From assembly GCF_902150025.1 (NCBI RefSeq), contig NZ_CABFVS010000011.1, positions 62,001 to 126,000 of the forward strand: a stretch of DNA of 64,000 bases. The letters are read 5' to 3'. The DNA is from Bartonella massiliensis (GTDB taxonomy: Bacteria > Pseudomonadota > Alphaproteobacteria > Rhizobiales > Rhizobiaceae). The position numbers and the translations under genes were made by a program. The notes beneath the pieces are model-generated. The model was not told where the DNA came from. It ran no database searches and saw nothing but the letters and a program-made list of their open reading frames with translations. Below are positions 9,816-19,440 of the stretch, in pieces (position 1 is the first letter of the stretch; every line of letters starts with the position of its first letter).

Positions 9816-10459
9816 GAGAATGCCAGAAGGTTTTCTGCCAAAAGTTTAAAAGCCCGTGCGCGATGTGAAAGAGGGAAAACGTCATTGTGTTGCCAGCCGT
9901 GTTTTTGCTCTGTTGACATTTCTCCAAAGGTATTGTCATATCCATCTGGTAAAAAAATAGGATCAAAACCAAAGCCTTTGTCTCCTCGAGGAGGCCAAAT
10001 GAACGTTCCTTCAATGCATCCACGGAAATAATCTGCGTGGTTATCAGGCCATGCAATGCAAATGACAGATATAAAACGGCATTTTCGTTGACTTTTTTCT
10101 TGCGCTCCGACTTTTTGGAGTTCATCTTCTATTTTTTGCATCGCTTTTGGAAAATCACGTGTACCATCGGCTTGAATCGCCCAATCAGCTGTATAAACAC
10201 CTGGTGCACCATCCAATGCATCCACCTCTAAGCCTGAATCATCAGAAAGAGCAGGCAGTCCTGTCTTTTTTGCCGCTGCAAAAGCTTTAATATAAGCATT
10301 TTCTTCAAATGTTTTTCCTGTTTCTTTTGGTTCTGGCAAGCCAAGCTCTTTTGCCGATTGTATTATTAAACCGAAAGGCGCAACCAAAGTAGTGATTTCA
10401 TGTAATTTTCCGGCGTTATGTGTAGCAATGACAAGTTTTTTATCTTCTATGCTTCTCAT
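9812..10459 (-). CDS. rdgB: dITP/XTP pyrophosphatase (RdgB/HAM1)
   Basis: This enzyme hydrolyses ITP, dITP and XTP to the monophosphate and pyrophosphate, keeping deaminated purines out of nucleic acids. The 215-residue protein has the family N-terminal [11 protein letters not shown] (residues 13-23), the active-site [20 protein letters not shown], and [12 protein letters not shown] near the C-terminal side. ATG at 10459 follows GGAGAATTCGAT, a good ribosome binding site. It is the first gene of the two-gene unit with hemW, overlapping by 4 bases. In several rhizobia the same pair follows rph and hrcA; here hrcA is the divergent neighbour to the right. Confidence 0.94.
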   Translation of the reverse strand: MRSIEDKKLVIATHNAGKLHEITTLVAPFGLIIQSAKELGLPEPKETGKTFEENAYIKAFAAAKKTGLPALSDDSGLEVDALDGAPGVYTADWAIQADGTRDFPKAMQKIEDELQKVGAQEKSQRKCRFISVICIAWPDNHADYFRGCIEGTFIWPPRGDKGFGFDPIFLPDGYDNTFGEMSTEQKHGWQHNDVFPLSHRARAFKLLAENLLAFS

Positions 10460-10939
10460 ATCGAATTCTCCAAAAGTGAAAAGGGAACTACTGTTATACT
10501 AAAAACCAGCTTAAATACTCACGCTACACACTCTGCTTGATTTTACATGATAAGATTTTTATATGCTTTATGATACTTTATTCAAATAAAATTCTTCGTA
10601 CTTTGTGAAGACAACGATTGAAAAGACACGAGAGACGGTCTTTATCTATGAGAGCCTTTATTATGAGAGAAATAAAATTTTCTACTCCCAGTAGTTTGTA
10701 AACAATTCAGATTCTCCTGGCAAGTCCCTAAAAAAGGCCAATTCCTATCTTAAATATTCAATCACACACTCTAAAAACACTCCACGCATGATTTATATGC
10801 CTTAATTATCATTATAAAAGATGGTATTTTATGGCTTAATAAGATAATATATTTTTATACTACTTTTAGACTATTTGACCAAAGCTTGGCAAAAATTATA
10901 TAAGAGAAGAGTGTTTTTAAAAGTAGTGAAACAATTGTG
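10460..10939. other. divergent intergenic region rdgB-hrcA
   Basis: An AT-rich stretch that must hold the promoters for rdgB (left) and hrcA (right). I looked for a CIRCE element (TTAGCACTC-N9-GAGTGCTAA) and did not find one. No other structure is clear. Confidence 0.5.
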
Positions 10940-12010
10940 ATGAAGCACAAACCTATTGATAATGAATTTAAATATCTTGATGAGCGTTCGCGTGATATTT
11001 TTCGCCATATTGTTGAAGCCTATCTTAATGATGGTGAACCTGTAGGGTCACGCAATCTTTCGCGACTTTTGCAACAAACATTATCCCCTGCGACGATTCG
11101 CAATGTGATGAGTGATCTTGAACATCTTGGTTTGATTTATGCTCCGCATGTTTCTGCGGGGCGGATGCCGACACAATCGGGTTTACGCTTTTTTGTTGAT
11201 GCATTTATGGAAACGGGTGATTTGCCAAACGAGGAGCGGGAAAATATTGAGATGCAAGTCAAAGAGGCGGGGCATGCGCAATCGGTTGAACATTTTCTTG
11301 TTCAAGCAAGCCGAGTTCTTTCAGATCTTTCACGTGGGGCAGGACTTGTTCTTGCAACAAAACAGGAAGGAACATTAAAACATATTGAATTTGTGCGCCT
11401 TGATAGGGAGCATGCTCTTGCTGTTTTAGTCACTCAACAAGGTGAAGTTGAAAATCGTATTGTTCATTTGCCAGAAGGGGTAACGCATGCGCAATTGACA
11501 GAAGCAACGAACTTTCTCAATGCGCATATTCAAGGACGTACATTGAATGAAGCTAAAGGGGAAATTGCTCGCTTATGCGCAGAAACACGGGCTGCACTTG
11601 ATGATTTATCGCATCATCTTGTTGAAACAGGATTAGCTCTTTGGGGAGGAGAAGGGGCGGATCATAAAATACATCTCATTGTTCGCGGGCGTAGCAATTT
11701 GCTTGAAGATATGAAAGCAGAAGAAGATTTAGAACGATTACGCCATTTATTTGATGATCTTGAAACACGTGAGAGTATGGCACAGCTTCTCGATTTAACG
11801 GATGCGGGTTCGGGGGTGCGAATTTTCATTGGTTCAGAAAATAAGTTATTTTCACTTTCTGGTTCTTCTTTAGTCGTAGCGCCTTATCGTGATACACAAC
11901 AAAGAGTCATTGGTGCTTTAGGCGTTATTGGTCCTACACGGCTTAATTATGCAAGGATTGTTCCCATGGTTGATTATACAGCTCAACTTGTATCACAGTT
12001 ATTACGTTAA
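10940..12010 (+). CDS. hrcA: heat-inducible transcription repressor HrcA
   Basis: HrcA represses chaperone genes by binding CIRCE operators and is kept folded by GroEL. The protein (356 residues) has the N-terminal winged helix ([20 protein letters not shown], then [10 protein letters not shown], then [20 protein letters not shown]), then the [20 protein letters not shown] signature, and the C-terminal dimerisation domain ending in [14 protein letters not shown] directly precedes the ATG; I use the ATG at 10940. The ribosome binding site is weak. grpE follows after 125 bases on the same strand, an order usual in rhizobia, so the two may be co-transcribed. No CIRCE is seen upstream, so self-repression is not evident. 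Confidence 0.95.
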   Translation: MKHKPIDNEFKYLDERSRDIFRHIVEAYLNDGEPVGSRNLSRLLQQTLSPATIRNVMSDLEHLGLIYAPHVSAGRMPTQSGLRFFVDAFMETGDLPNEERENIEMQVKEAGHAQSVEHFLVQASRVLSDLSRGAGLVLATKQEGTLKHIEFVRLDREHALAVLVTQQGEVENRIVHLPEGVTHAQLTEATNFLNAHIQGRTLNEAKGEIARLCAETRAALDDLSHHLVETGLALWGGEGADHKIHLIVRGRSNLLEDMKAEEDLERLRHLFDDLETRESMAQLLDLTDAGSGVRIFIGSENKLFSLSGSSLVVAPYRDTQQRVIGALGVIGPTRLNYARIVPMVDYTAQLVSQLLR

Positions 12011-12135
12011 AATGATGCAGTTAAGTATTTGTACTATAAAAGCTCATTGTATTAATATACATCAGTACCCCTTGATTTTTGTCTGTAAAATTTCAATATC
12101 GAGAATAACAAATCTTATGAAGGAATAGAATTTTT

Positions 12136-12819
12136 ATGTCTGATGAAAAAAACAAATTTACTGACGCTTCATTTGAAAATTGCGATTTAAAAAATCCAGC
12201 TGATCGTAATACACTTAAACAAGCAGCGGATGAATTTTTAAAAACACATAAAACAGAAGCACACGGAGACGTTGAAGAAGAAAGTAATGCGGTTGATCCT
12301 TTAGCATCTTTGCAGGATGAGAATAAAGAGCTGAAAGATCAGCTTTTACGTCTTGCTGCAGACATGGAAAATCTTCGACGCCGTACTGCACGTGATGTAG
12401 CCGATGCGAGGGCTTATTCCATTGCTAATTTTGCACGGGATATGTTATCTGTCTCTGACAATCTCAATCGTGCTTTGGAAGCAATTCCAGAAGGTGCACG
12501 GGAAAGCGATGCTGGTTTGAAATCATTGGCAGAAGGTGTTGAAATGACTGAACGTGCCATGATGGCAGCATTAGAACGTCATGGGGTACAGAAAATTCAT
12601 CCAGATGGGCAAAAATTTGATCCTCACTTTCATCAAGCGATGTTTGAAATTCCTAATGCTGATGTTCCCGATAACACTGTTCAACAAGTGGTTCAGGCCG
12701 GTTATATTATCGGGGAAAGGGTTTTACGTCCAGCTATAGTAGGTGTGGCCAAAGGAGGAACAAAAGAAGCTGTTGTGGAAACTGATTCGTCTGCACACAA
12801 TAATAAATCTCCAACGTAA
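12136..12819 (+). CDS. grpE: GrpE, nucleotide exchange factor for DnaK
   Basis: GrpE releases ADP from DnaK. The 227-residue protein starts with an acidic, low-complexity region (about residues 1-55), then the long coiled coil ([20 protein letters not shown], then [20 protein letters not shown]), and ends in the beta domain ([20 protein letters not shown], then [20 protein letters not shown]). ATG at 12136 follows AAGGAATAG. Its partners dnaK and dnaJ are 7.6 kb downstream on the same strand. Confidence 0.95.
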   Translation: MSDEKNKFTDASFENCDLKNPADRNTLKQAADEFLKTHKTEAHGDVEEESNAVDPLASLQDENKELKDQLLRLAADMENLRRRTARDVADARAYSIANFARDMLSVSDNLNRALEAIPEGARESDAGLKSLAEGVEMTERAMMAALERHGVQKIHPDGQKFDPHFHQAMFEIPNADVPDNTVQQVVQAGYIIGERVLRPAIVGVAKGGTKEAVVETDSSAHNNKSPT

Positions 12820-12839
12820 TGCAGAATTCTCTGCAGTTT
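12820..12839 (+). terminator. short hairpin after grpE
   Basis: TGCAGA (12820-12825) pairs with TCTGCA (12830-12835) around an ATTC loop, followed by GTTTT. It is a weak terminator and probably acts with the next hairpin. Confidence 0.45.
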
Positions 12840-12871
12840 TGCATGTATGGGGTCTTTTTTCAAAAAGCTTT

Positions 12872-12895
12872 AAAGGGTGTTACAAGCGCCCTTTT
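12872..12895. terminator. bidirectional terminator between grpE and thpR
   Basis: AAAGGGTG (12872-12879) pairs with CGCCCTTT (12887-12894), with one G-T pair and a 7-base loop. T-rich flanks occur on the plus strand, and the converging thpR gene ends exactly at this stem. Confidence 0.6.
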
Positions 12896-13433
12896 ATCTT
12901 TGGAGCGCCCAACTTCCTTTGACAAGATACACAGTATCGCTTGAGGGAGATGACGATGAAAATAAAACAAAATGATCGACCTCAAAAGGATAAAATGAAA
13001 AATTTCTTCGAAAGAGCAGATAAGAAACAAGGTCTTCAGGTTTAATATTGCGCAGTCGCGCAACAGTAATATGCGGAGTAAATTGCCTTTCATCAGGCGT
13101 TAGACCTAAATGACTGCGAATACATTGCATCTTTTCATGTAAAAGATGGAGAGCTTCACAAGGTTCAATGCGAATAACAAGAGAGGGGGAAGCATTTTCT
13201 GAACCAAAAATGTCAAAACCTTCTATTTGCAGTATAAAAGGAGGGAGTTTTATTGTATCAAAGGCATGCATAAGTGCATTTTCTGTCACATTTTTAACTT
13301 CACCGAAAAAAGACAAAGTGACATGAAAATTTTGCGGGTTAATCCACCGTGTATTTGGTAAGCCATTTTGCAACGATATCAGTTGTTGTGTTGTTTGTTG
13401 AGGAATTTGAAGAGCACTAAATAGACGACCCAT
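12894..13433 (-). CDS. thpR: RNA 2',3'-cyclic phosphodiesterase (2H family, ThpR/LigT)
   Basis: A 179-residue protein of the 2H phosphoesterase superfamily. The two catalytic H-x-T/S-x motifs are HVTLSFFGE (about residues 38-46) and HITVARLRN (about 119-127), with the N-terminal RLFSALQIP typical of ThpR. The family opens 2',3'-cyclic phosphates on RNA to 2'-phosphates and can join tRNA halves through 2'-5' bonds in vitro; the cellular role is unclear. It converges on grpE and shares a terminator with it. Nothing else lies upstream for about 620 bases, so it is probably a single-gene unit. Confidence 0.88.
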   Translation of the reverse strand: MGRLFSALQIPQQTTQQLISLQNGLPNTRWINPQNFHVTLSFFGEVKNVTENALMHAFDTIKLPPFILQIEGFDIFGSENASPSLVIRIEPCEALHLLHEKMQCIRSHLGLTPDERQFTPHITVARLRNIKPEDLVSYLLFRRNFSFYPFEVDHFVLFSSSSPSSDTVYLVKGSWALQR

Positions 13434-14056
13434 AATATTACCTCTTTATAATAACAAGATGCTATCCCAAGTACAATGACAGATAAACTGAAAATGAAGA
13501 GTGCCACAGAAGATAAGGCAATAATTGAGAAAAAGAATGTCTAAAAAATGCTTACCATAATTATGAACGTACAAAGCTTATTTTTTAAAAAGATCGTTGT
13601 AATATCAATAAGAATTGCATTTTCATGATATGCATCACAATGATGGGCAGTTGAAAATTATTTATGTATCATGAAAAGCTACAAAGCTACCATAACATAA
13701 GGATAGTTGATTGATTTCTAATTTGTGAAGTTATCTTGATATTTCTTTCATTTAAAAGCAAAAATAGTCAATACAAGTAAGAATTCTCTTTTTTGCAAAG
13801 GTGTAAATCATACGATTAAGTTGGGTAACAGCCATAATACGCAAAAACGATCTAAATTGACCAAATAATGTTAGGCAAGAAAGAAAAAAAATTCTGCATA
13901 ATTTAATTATGATAAGCTGTTACATTTATAATAATTATGCCAACCTACAGTGAATATGAATGTTGGTATAAAAGCGGGAAAAGCAATTAAAATTCAAGAT
14001 AAAGATGGAAGGTTCTTATTCTCTAAGGATTATTATCTTTTTTATGGTGCGAGGCA
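13434..14056. other. intergenic region between thpR and HPr
   Basis: No gene. It should hold the thpR promoter at the left. One hairpin at 13936-13970 may end the HPr operon and is listed separately. Confidence 0.5.
13936..13970 (-). terminator. possible terminator of the bat-pts operon
   Basis: TATGCCAAC (13936-13944) pairs with GTTGGTATA (13962-13970), nine pairs with one G-T, loop of 17. On the minus strand it is followed by an AT-rich but not T-only tract, and it lies about 90 bases past the HPr stop. The assignment is tentative. Confidence 0.35.
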
Positions 14057-14350
14057 CTAGTTTTCCTCTCCAAAGTTGTTCTTGATGAGTTTTTCAAGAG
14101 CATTAAGAGCATCTGTTGCCTCTGGTCCTGAAACACGAACGGTGAGGTTGCAACCGGACGAAGCTGCGAGCATCATAAGCCCCATAATGGATGAACCGCC
14201 AACGATTTTTCCATCCTTTTCAACTTCAACAGTGGCGTTAAAATTGTCAACAGTTTGTACAAATTTTGCAGAAGCCCTTGCATGCAATCCACGTTTATTA
14301 CAGATATTGAAATGACGGCTTATACATGGGAGGGCATCTTTGGAAAGCAT
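14057..14350 (-). CDS. HPr phosphocarrier of the regulatory PTS
   Basis: A 97-residue HPr. The phosphorylation site is His23 in KRGLHARASAKF, and the regulatory serine site is in GGSSIMGLMML (Ser54). HPr passes phosphate from enzyme I to EIIA proteins. The Ser site together with the neighbouring HPr kinase means it can also be switched by ATP. It follows the EIIA gene by 17 bases at the end of batR-batS-hprK-EIIA-HPr. No sugar permease is near, as in other rhizobia where this branch is regulatory. The N-terminal eight residues are longer than in classical HPr. Confidence 0.92.
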   Translation of the reverse strand: MLSKDALPCISRHFNICNKRGLHARASAKFVQTVDNFNATVEVEKDGKIVGGSSIMGLMMLAASSGCNLTVRVSGPEATDALNALEKLIKNNFGEEN

Positions 14351-14367
14351 TAGTATTTTATCATCCG

Positions 14368-14766
14368 CTATAAAGTCATACTTGGTACATTAATATATTT
14401 ACGCCCTGCCTCTTGTGCTATTCTTAACGCATCTGATAATGAGATATCAGGACATTTGCGAATCGAAATCAATTTAATAAGCATGGGCAAATTAACCCCC
14501 GCAATCATTTCAACGCGTCCTTTTTCAATAGCAGGAATAGCTATATTTGATGGTGTTCCACCGAACACATCTGTTAATATAATGACACCATGATCTGTAT
14601 TTGTATCGGTTACTGCGGCTATAATATCACCTCGGCGCTGGTCTATATCGTCATCGGGATAAATGCATATTGTTGCGAACTTTTCTTGTGTTCCAACAAC
14701 ATGTTCCACGGCATGTAAAAATTCGACAGCCAGCTCACCGTGCGTTACAAGCACGAGTCCAATCAT
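14368..14766 (-). CDS. PTS EIIA, mannose/fructose family (regulatory)
   Basis: A 132-residue EIIA of the mannose type. The phosphorylated histidine is His9 in GLVLVTHGELA, and the fold is confirmed by GVIILTDVFGGTPSNIAIPA (about residues 79-98) and the VEMIAGVNLPMLIKL block. It should take phosphate from HPr. No EIIB, EIIC or EIID partner is in the window, so it probably acts as a sensor or regulator rather than in sugar uptake. It lies between hprK (135 bases upstream) and HPr (17 bases downstream). The start ATG at 14766 follows a fair AGGAGTTTGTGTAA. Confidence 0.9.
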   Translation of the reverse strand: MIGLVLVTHGELAVEFLHAVEHVVGTQEKFATICIYPDDDIDQRRGDIIAAVTDTNTDHGVIILTDVFGGTPSNIAIPAIEKGRVEMIAGVNLPMLIKLISIRKCPDISLSDALRIAQEAGRKYINVPSMTL

Positions 14767-14901
14767 TTACACAAACTCCTGTTAACTCATAAGATCCGAC
14801 CATATTGGTGGGAAAGATATTGTACAAGGCTTTATCTTGCTGCCAAGAAAAATTTGCAAAAAAAAGGCAAAAAATGTGATTTTTTTATCTTTGTAAAAAA
14901 T

Positions 14902-15366
14902 TTAGACAGTTTTGCGCCATATTTTTCTAAATAAAAATGCTTCAATGGCTTGACAAATGGCTGTACAATCAGCTTCACGAAGTGAGGGAAGTTTTAAAAG
15001 AGGAATGTGCAAATCTTCAAATTGAAAAGTTTTATTTGTGGAAAACCGCTCATATTCAGGACCAAGAAAAACAGCACAATCGATAGTTGTGTGCTTTTGA
15101 AATTCTATCATATAAAGACCAACGCCACGAATCTCAATTCCGCCCTCTAAGTTATCAGGGGTGTATCCGTGAAGTTTTCCATTTTCTGCACGCAGCATTG
15201 TATAATCATCACTGATAAGCTTCGCTTCACGTTTTGACCATTCAGCGCGGTCGAGCAGAGAGAGGGTAAGAGTTGATTTTCCTGATCCCGATGGACCTAT
15301 AATTAAGAGTCCCTTTCCCCCCAGTTTAAGGCAATTTGCGTGGAGTATTTCACATTTTGTTTTCAT
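14902..15366 (-). CDS. hprK: HPr kinase/phosphorylase, short alphaproteobacterial form
   Basis: A 154-residue protein holding only the kinase domain of HprK; the Firmicutes enzyme has about 310 residues with an extra N-terminal domain. The P-loop is GPSGSGKST (residues 24-32), and the catalytic SDDYTML (about 52-58) and the GVGLYMIE signature region (about 81-88) follow. It should phosphorylate and dephosphorylate the serine of the HPr two genes downstream. The missing N-terminal domain is normal for this group and not damage. It follows batS by 23 bases, which ties nutrient-type PTS signalling to the BatRS envelope and virulence regulator. Confidence 0.9.
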   Translation of the reverse strand: MKTKCEILHANCLKLGGKGLLIIGPSGSGKSTLTLSLLDRAEWSKREAKLISDDYTMLRAENGKLHGYTPDNLEGGIEIRGVGLYMIEFQKHTTIDCAVFLGPEYERFSTNKTFQFEDLHIPLLKLPSLREADCTAICQAIEAFLFRKIWRKTV

Positions 15367-15389
15367 ATCTTTTACTTTGTATAAAAGAT

Positions 15390-17174
15390 TTATTTCACAA
15401 GGGGAAGCGTAATAATAAAACGTGCGCCGGTTTTACATTTTCCAAGTGCCGGATCAATAATATTTTCGGCTGTAATTGTTCCATTATGGGCTTCGATGAT
15501 TTGTCGACTAATAGAAAGGCCAAGTCCAGAGTTTTGTCCAAAAGCATCTTCATTTGGTCTATCTGTATAAAAACGCTCAAAAATACGTTCGATATTCTCT
15601 GAACGAATACCGGGTCCATTGTCTTCAATGGTTAAAATAAGAGTTGAAGCATGACTTTTCATAGTAATGTAAATTTTGCCACGATTACGGGGAATAAAGG
15701 AACGTGCATTTTCAAGAAGATTTGAAATCACTTGTCCTAAACGGAGCTCATGTCCCAACACAAGATAGGCTTTTCCATGAGGACGTGGCACAATATTAAG
15801 GCTTACATCAATGGTCTGTGTATTACGGTATACTTCCTGGACGGCATGAACAAGACTTTCCAAAAGCGGTGTCATATCAACGATCTCTGCAGTTTCTCGT
15901 GCCAGCTCTGCATCGAGCCGCGATGCATCAGAAATATCCGTAATCAACCGATCAAGACGGCGCACATCATGTTGAATAATTTCGAGCAATTTTTCTTGTG
16001 CTTCTTCACTTTTAGCCAGAGGGAGGGTTTCAACAGCACTACGAAGAGAGGTGAGAGGATTTTTTAATTCGTGGCTTACATCAGCAGCAAAGCGTTCAAT
16101 GGCTTCAATACGCATATAAAGGGCATTTGTCATATCACGAATAGAGGTCGAGAGATGACCAATTTCATCTTCACGCATTGAAAAATCAGGAATTTCTACA
16201 CGCTGATTGTTGCCATTACGCACTCGGTTTGCAGAGGCAGATAATTTGCTTAATGGATGGGCAATCGTATGGGCTAAAAAGAGCGAAAGAACTAAAAGTA
16301 CGCTGCCTACAACGGCAAAGACTTTAAATATAACCAATCTTTCGCCCTTTACAATGTTATCAATATCGGAACCAGTGGTTGAAAGCAGAAGGGCACCAAC
16401 CACTGCACGATAGCGTTGAACAGGAACAGCGACAGACACAATGAGTTGGCCTTGTCTGTTGCGTCTTTTCGCCGTAGCAAGAGATCCATTTAATGCTCGG
16501 TATACTTCTGGATGAGCAATACCACTGATTTTTGTTTGTTCTCTGTCAAGAGAAATCCCTTTATCATAAAATATGTTTGAATACCATGAAATGAAGCGAT
16601 CCCACATGTTTTGTTCTGTTTTAAGTGGGGGTAAATCATAGCTAAAAACTTCTCCACTAGAATAAAGAACGCGCGAATCAAGAAGTAAAGTAGCATCACG
16701 ATCATAGATACGTGCTCTTGTCGTTTTAGGTGTGATAAGACGTCGTAAAAGAGGGGCAACTTGCTCAGGGTTAATAGGGAAATCCCAAGAGTCGGTTGAT
16801 TGGGGGGCGGGTGTGACGCTTTCACCAGTCTGTAACTCTAAGAGCTTTTGGGGGTCAATAAGGATAGAATTTGTATCTACTGTTGCAGAGGCTGCAATAG
16901 CTCCCGCGATAATTTTGCCTTGGGTACATAAACTTTTAATTTTTGCTTCAATTAAACCATCGCGAAATTGGTTAAGGTATAAAATGCCTGTAACCAAAAT
17001 GGCAAGGGCTGCAATGTTTAATATAACAATGCGGCGTGTGAGACTGGAAAAAAGCAATTGCCTAAAGAGTCGTTGTGTTCGAAGATGCAAATGAGAAAAC
17101 ATAAGAAATGGTGCTGAGGATATACCATTAGGGGCTTTTTTTTGTAGAGTTTTCAGTTGAGAATTGTCTGTCAT
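15390..17174 (-). CDS. batS: sensor histidine kinase BatS (ChvG/BvrS family)
   Basis: A 594-residue membrane sensor. One transmembrane helix is at about residues 49-68, a periplasmic sensing domain at about 70-280, and a second helix at about 281-303, then a HAMP linker. The histidine box is FAADVSHELKNPLTSLRSAV with His368; the N box is NLLENARSF, and the ATP-lid motifs are DNGPGI and GLGLSI. ChvG-type kinases sense acid pH or host-like conditions and phosphorylate ChvI; in Brucella and Bartonella the pair (BvrRS, BatRS) controls envelope and virulence genes. It follows batR by 39 bases. The symbol is by family and context; chvG or bvrS would be equally fair. Confidence 0.93.
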   Translation of the reverse strand: MTDNSQLKTLQKKAPNGISSAPFLMFSHLHLRTQRLFRQLLFSSLTRRIVILNIAALAILVTGILYLNQFRDGLIEAKIKSLCTQGKIIAGAIAASATVDTNSILIDPQKLLELQTGESVTPAPQSTDSWDFPINPEQVAPLLRRLITPKTTRARIYDRDATLLLDSRVLYSSGEVFSYDLPPLKTEQNMWDRFISWYSNIFYDKGISLDREQTKISGIAHPEVYRALNGSLATAKRRNRQGQLIVSVAVPVQRYRAVVGALLLSTTGSDIDNIVKGERLVIFKVFAVVGSVLLVLSLFLAHTIAHPLSKLSASANRVRNGNNQRVEIPDFSMREDEIGHLSTSIRDMTNALYMRIEAIERFAADVSHELKNPLTSLRSAVETLPLAKSEEAQEKLLEIIQHDVRRLDRLITDISDASRLDAELARETAEIVDMTPLLESLVHAVQEVYRNTQTIDVSLNIVPRPHGKAYLVLGHELRLGQVISNLLENARSFIPRNRGKIYITMKSHASTLILTIEDNGPGIRSENIERIFERFYTDRPNEDAFGQNSGLGLSISRQIIEAHNGTITAENIIDPALGKCKTGARFIITLPLVK

Positions 17175-17213
17175 TGATTTGATTGCCGTTCAAATTTTTG
17201 CGACAAAGCAGTG

Positions 17214-17936
17214 TTATACCTCGTGAAAACGATAACCTACACCATAAAGTGTTTCAATCATTGCAAAATCATCATCCACTTGTTTAAATTTTTTACGCAA
17301 ACGTTTAATGTGACTATCAATGGTACGATCATCTACGTAGACTTGATCACTATAGGCCGCATCCATTAAAGCATCACGACTTTTTACAACGCCTGGTCTT
17401 TGTGCTAAAGTTTGCAGAATCAAAAATTCTGTAACGGTTAAGATAACAGGTTTATCTTTCCATGTACAGGTATGACGTTCTTGATCCATCACAAGATCTC
17501 CACGTTTGAGAGAAGAGGTGGAAGTAGTTCCTGCAGAAGGCGGTTGGTTACGTGCATTGGAACGGCGCAAAATAGCTTTCACGCGCTCAATGAGAAGACG
17601 TTGAGAAAAAGGTTTCGTAATAAAATCATCAGCTCCCATTTTAAGACCAAATAATTCATCAATTTCATCATCTTTAGAGGTAAGAAAAATAACTGGAAGA
17701 TCAGATTTTTGACGCAAACGACGTAAAAGTTCCATCCCATCCATTCGGGGCATTTTAATATCAAAAATAGCTAAATGTGGGGGGTGAAGTGTGAGACCTT
17801 TAAGTGCAGATGCTCCATCTGTATAGCTTTCAACCCGATATCCTTCTGTCTCAAGCGCAAAAGATAAAGATGTCAAAATATTGCGATCATCATCAACAAG
17901 TACAATCGTTTGTGTGATTGTTGGTGTATCCTTCAT
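17214..17936 (-). CDS. batR: response regulator BatR (ChvI/BvrR family)
   Basis: A 240-residue OmpR/PhoB-type regulator. The receiver domain has the acidic pair DDD (residues 15-17), the phosphorylated Asp59 in [13 protein letters not shown], a conserved Thr/Ser in FLTSKDD and Lys109 in ITKPF. A winged-helix DNA-binding domain occupies about residues 145-238 ([17 protein letters not shown], then [15 protein letters not shown], then [12 protein letters not shown]). It is the first gene of the five-gene run ending in HPr. The gap to the right presumably holds the operon promoter. Confidence 0.95.
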   Translation of the reverse strand: MKDTPTITQTIVLVDDDRNILTSLSFALETEGYRVESYTDGASALKGLTLHPPHLAIFDIKMPRMDGMELLRRLRQKSDLPVIFLTSKDDEIDELFGLKMGADDFITKPFSQRLLIERVKAILRRSNARNQPPSAGTTSTSSLKRGDLVMDQERHTCTWKDKPVILTVTEFLILQTLAQRPGVVKSRDALMDAAYSDQVYVDDRTIDSHIKRLRKKFKQVDDDFAMIETLYGVGYRFHEV

Positions 17937-18321
17937 GGTTTCTTAGACCTTTCTATTGCTATGGTAGCAAATTATCCACACTTATTTATATGGGAGTTCA
18001 CATTTTTTTTGCAAAACAAATATGATACAAACTGTAGTAAAGTAAAAAATCTTTTGTCATTCCTGTAAAATCTTATTTTGCTTTCATAATTTATAATGTT
18101 TCTGCGTCTATTAAGATCCCTTCGTTTGAGAGAAAATTTTCATAAAGGCTCTTTTTGTCAAGGTTTATTACAAAGTTTATTATTGTCTTTGTCTCATAAT
18201 TGAACAGGTTTGGTTTTGATTATTGAAGTTTAGAAAATCCGCCTATGTGTTTTAAGAGCAAGAAAATAATGTGGCAATATATGCACAAAAATTTGTTTCT
18301 GCTACACAAAAGGAGGCCATA
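17937..18321. other. divergent gap between batR and the BON-LysM gene
   Basis: An AT-rich region that must hold both promoters. No operator or repeat stands out. pckA, which neighbours chvI in some rhizobia, is not here. Confidence 0.5.
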
Positions 18322-18777
18322 ATGGGATTTTTTAATTTTATTAAAACTGTAGGCGAAAAGCTAGGTATGGGGGACCATGAGCCAAAAGAAAAAGACTTTA
18401 AGGCTGCATTTGATCATTTTCAACTCGATACAGAAAAAGTCAATATTCAAGTTGAAGACGGTAAAGCTATTTTAAGCGGTGAGGTTCCAGATAGCGAAAC
18501 ACTTGAAAAAGCACTTCTGGTTGTTGGCAATTCACGAGGTATTTCTTCTGTAGATGTTGAGCAATTAAAGGTTATCGATACGACAGTTGGAAAAACTTCT
18601 CGCCTTTATGAAGTTAAATCTGGTGATAATCTTTGGAAAATTGCTGAAGAGGTTTACGGAAAAGGGCAAGGTGATAAAAACACATTTATTTTTGAAGCCA
18701 ATAAACCAATGCTACAATCTCCTGATAAAATTTATCCTGGACAAGTTTTACGTATTCCTACAATTGACCATATTTAA
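18322..18777 (+). CDS. BON and LysM domain protein (Kbp/YgaU-like)
   Basis: A 151-residue protein with a BON domain (about residues 25-90, with VEDGKAILSGEVPDSETLEK, then RGISSVDVEQLKV) and a C-terminal LysM domain (about 97-148, with YEVKSGDNLWKIAEEVYGKG, then IFEANKPM, then KIYPGQVLRIP). The E. coli homologue Kbp binds potassium; other family members bind peptidoglycan. No signal peptide is seen, as in Kbp. The frame is open to 18271, but AAGGAGGCC just before ATG at 18322 clearly marks the start. It converges on the copper chaperone gene. Confidence 0.88.
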   Translation: MGFFNFIKTVGEKLGMGDHEPKEKDFKAAFDHFQLDTEKVNIQVEDGKAILSGEVPDSETLEKALLVVGNSRGISSVDVEQLKVIDTTVGKTSRLYEVKSGDNLWKIAEEVYGKGQGDKNTFIFEANKPMLQSPDKIYPGQVLRIPTIDHI

Positions 18778-18830
18778 AGCATTAAAGAGGATAATTTTTT
18801 GCTTATGTTCTAGCATTAAACAAAATAAAA

Positions 18831-18851
18831 AAGCGTAAAAAATTCACGCTT
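18831..18851. terminator. convergent terminator
   Basis: AAGCGT (18831-18836) pairs with ACGCTT (18846-18851). The minus strand then reads TTTTATTTTG, and the plus side reads CTTCATTT. It serves the BON-LysM gene and, more convincingly, the minus-strand copper chaperone gene. Confidence 0.5.
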
Positions 18852-18888
18852 CTTCATTTATAAAATATGTGTTTATAATAAAAAGAGC

Positions 18889-19440
18889 TTAGTGAGCATG
18901 AGTGGATTTAGAAGGTGAGGTTGTTTTCATAGCGTTTACAGAGAAATCAACATTAATGGTTCCTGCGTTTTCAAATGTCAATTTTGCACTAATTTTATCG
19001 CCTATCTTAAATGGTTTTGAAAGTCCCATAAACATAATATGATTACCACCAGGCTTAAGCGTGATTTCGCCATTTCCAGGAATTTCAATGCCATTGTGCA
19101 TCTTTTCCATTTTCATAATATCATTAACAACAGCCATAGAGTGAATCTCTGTTGTTTTTACACCATTTGTGGAAATAGAAACCAAACGGTCTGGGGTATC
19201 ACTGTGATTAATAATGTAGAGGTAACCGCTACCAACTTTTGCACCTCTAGGTGTTTCCCGTGTCCAAGGATTGAGAATTTCTATATCGCCAAGTTTATAT
19301 TGTTGAGCTTCCGCTGGCAGAGTTATAACGGCAAAAAGAAGAGCACATAAGATATTTATGATAACCTTTTTGCACGGATATTGTGTATGTATTGTATTTT
19401 TGAAAATGAGATTTTTTATTTTTTTAATAATAGATGTCAT
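18889..19440 (-). CDS. PCu(A)C-family periplasmic copper chaperone
   Basis: A 183-residue protein of the PCu(A)C (DUF461) family, which carries Cu(I) to cytochrome oxidase. The N-terminus has a basic stretch and then a hydrophobic signal (about residues 24-45, ending PAEAQQ). The family core is visible: LGDIEILNPWTRETPRGAKV, then GYLYIINHSDTPDRLV, then EIHSMAVVNDIMKMEKM with the Met/His copper ligands, and LKPGGNHIMFMGL. The unusually long N-terminus before the signal may mean that translation starts further in, but no better start codon is obvious. It is a single-gene unit with a convergent neighbour to the left and a 1-kb gap to the right. Confidence 0.85.
   Translation of the reverse strand: MTSIIKKIKNLIFKNTIHTQYPCKKVIINILCALLFAVITLPAEAQQYKLGDIEILNPWTRETPRGAKVGSGYLYIINHSDTPDRLVSISTNGVKTTEIHSMAVVNDIMKMEKMHNGIEIPGNGEITLKPGGNHIMFMGLSKPFKIGDKISAKLTFENAGTINVDFSVNAMKTTSPSKSTHAH

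Noticed and set aside
10460-10939. CIRCE operator upstream of hrcA
   Set aside because: Searched by eye for TTAGCACTC-N9-GAGTGCTAA on both strands; no convincing match here or upstream of dnaK.
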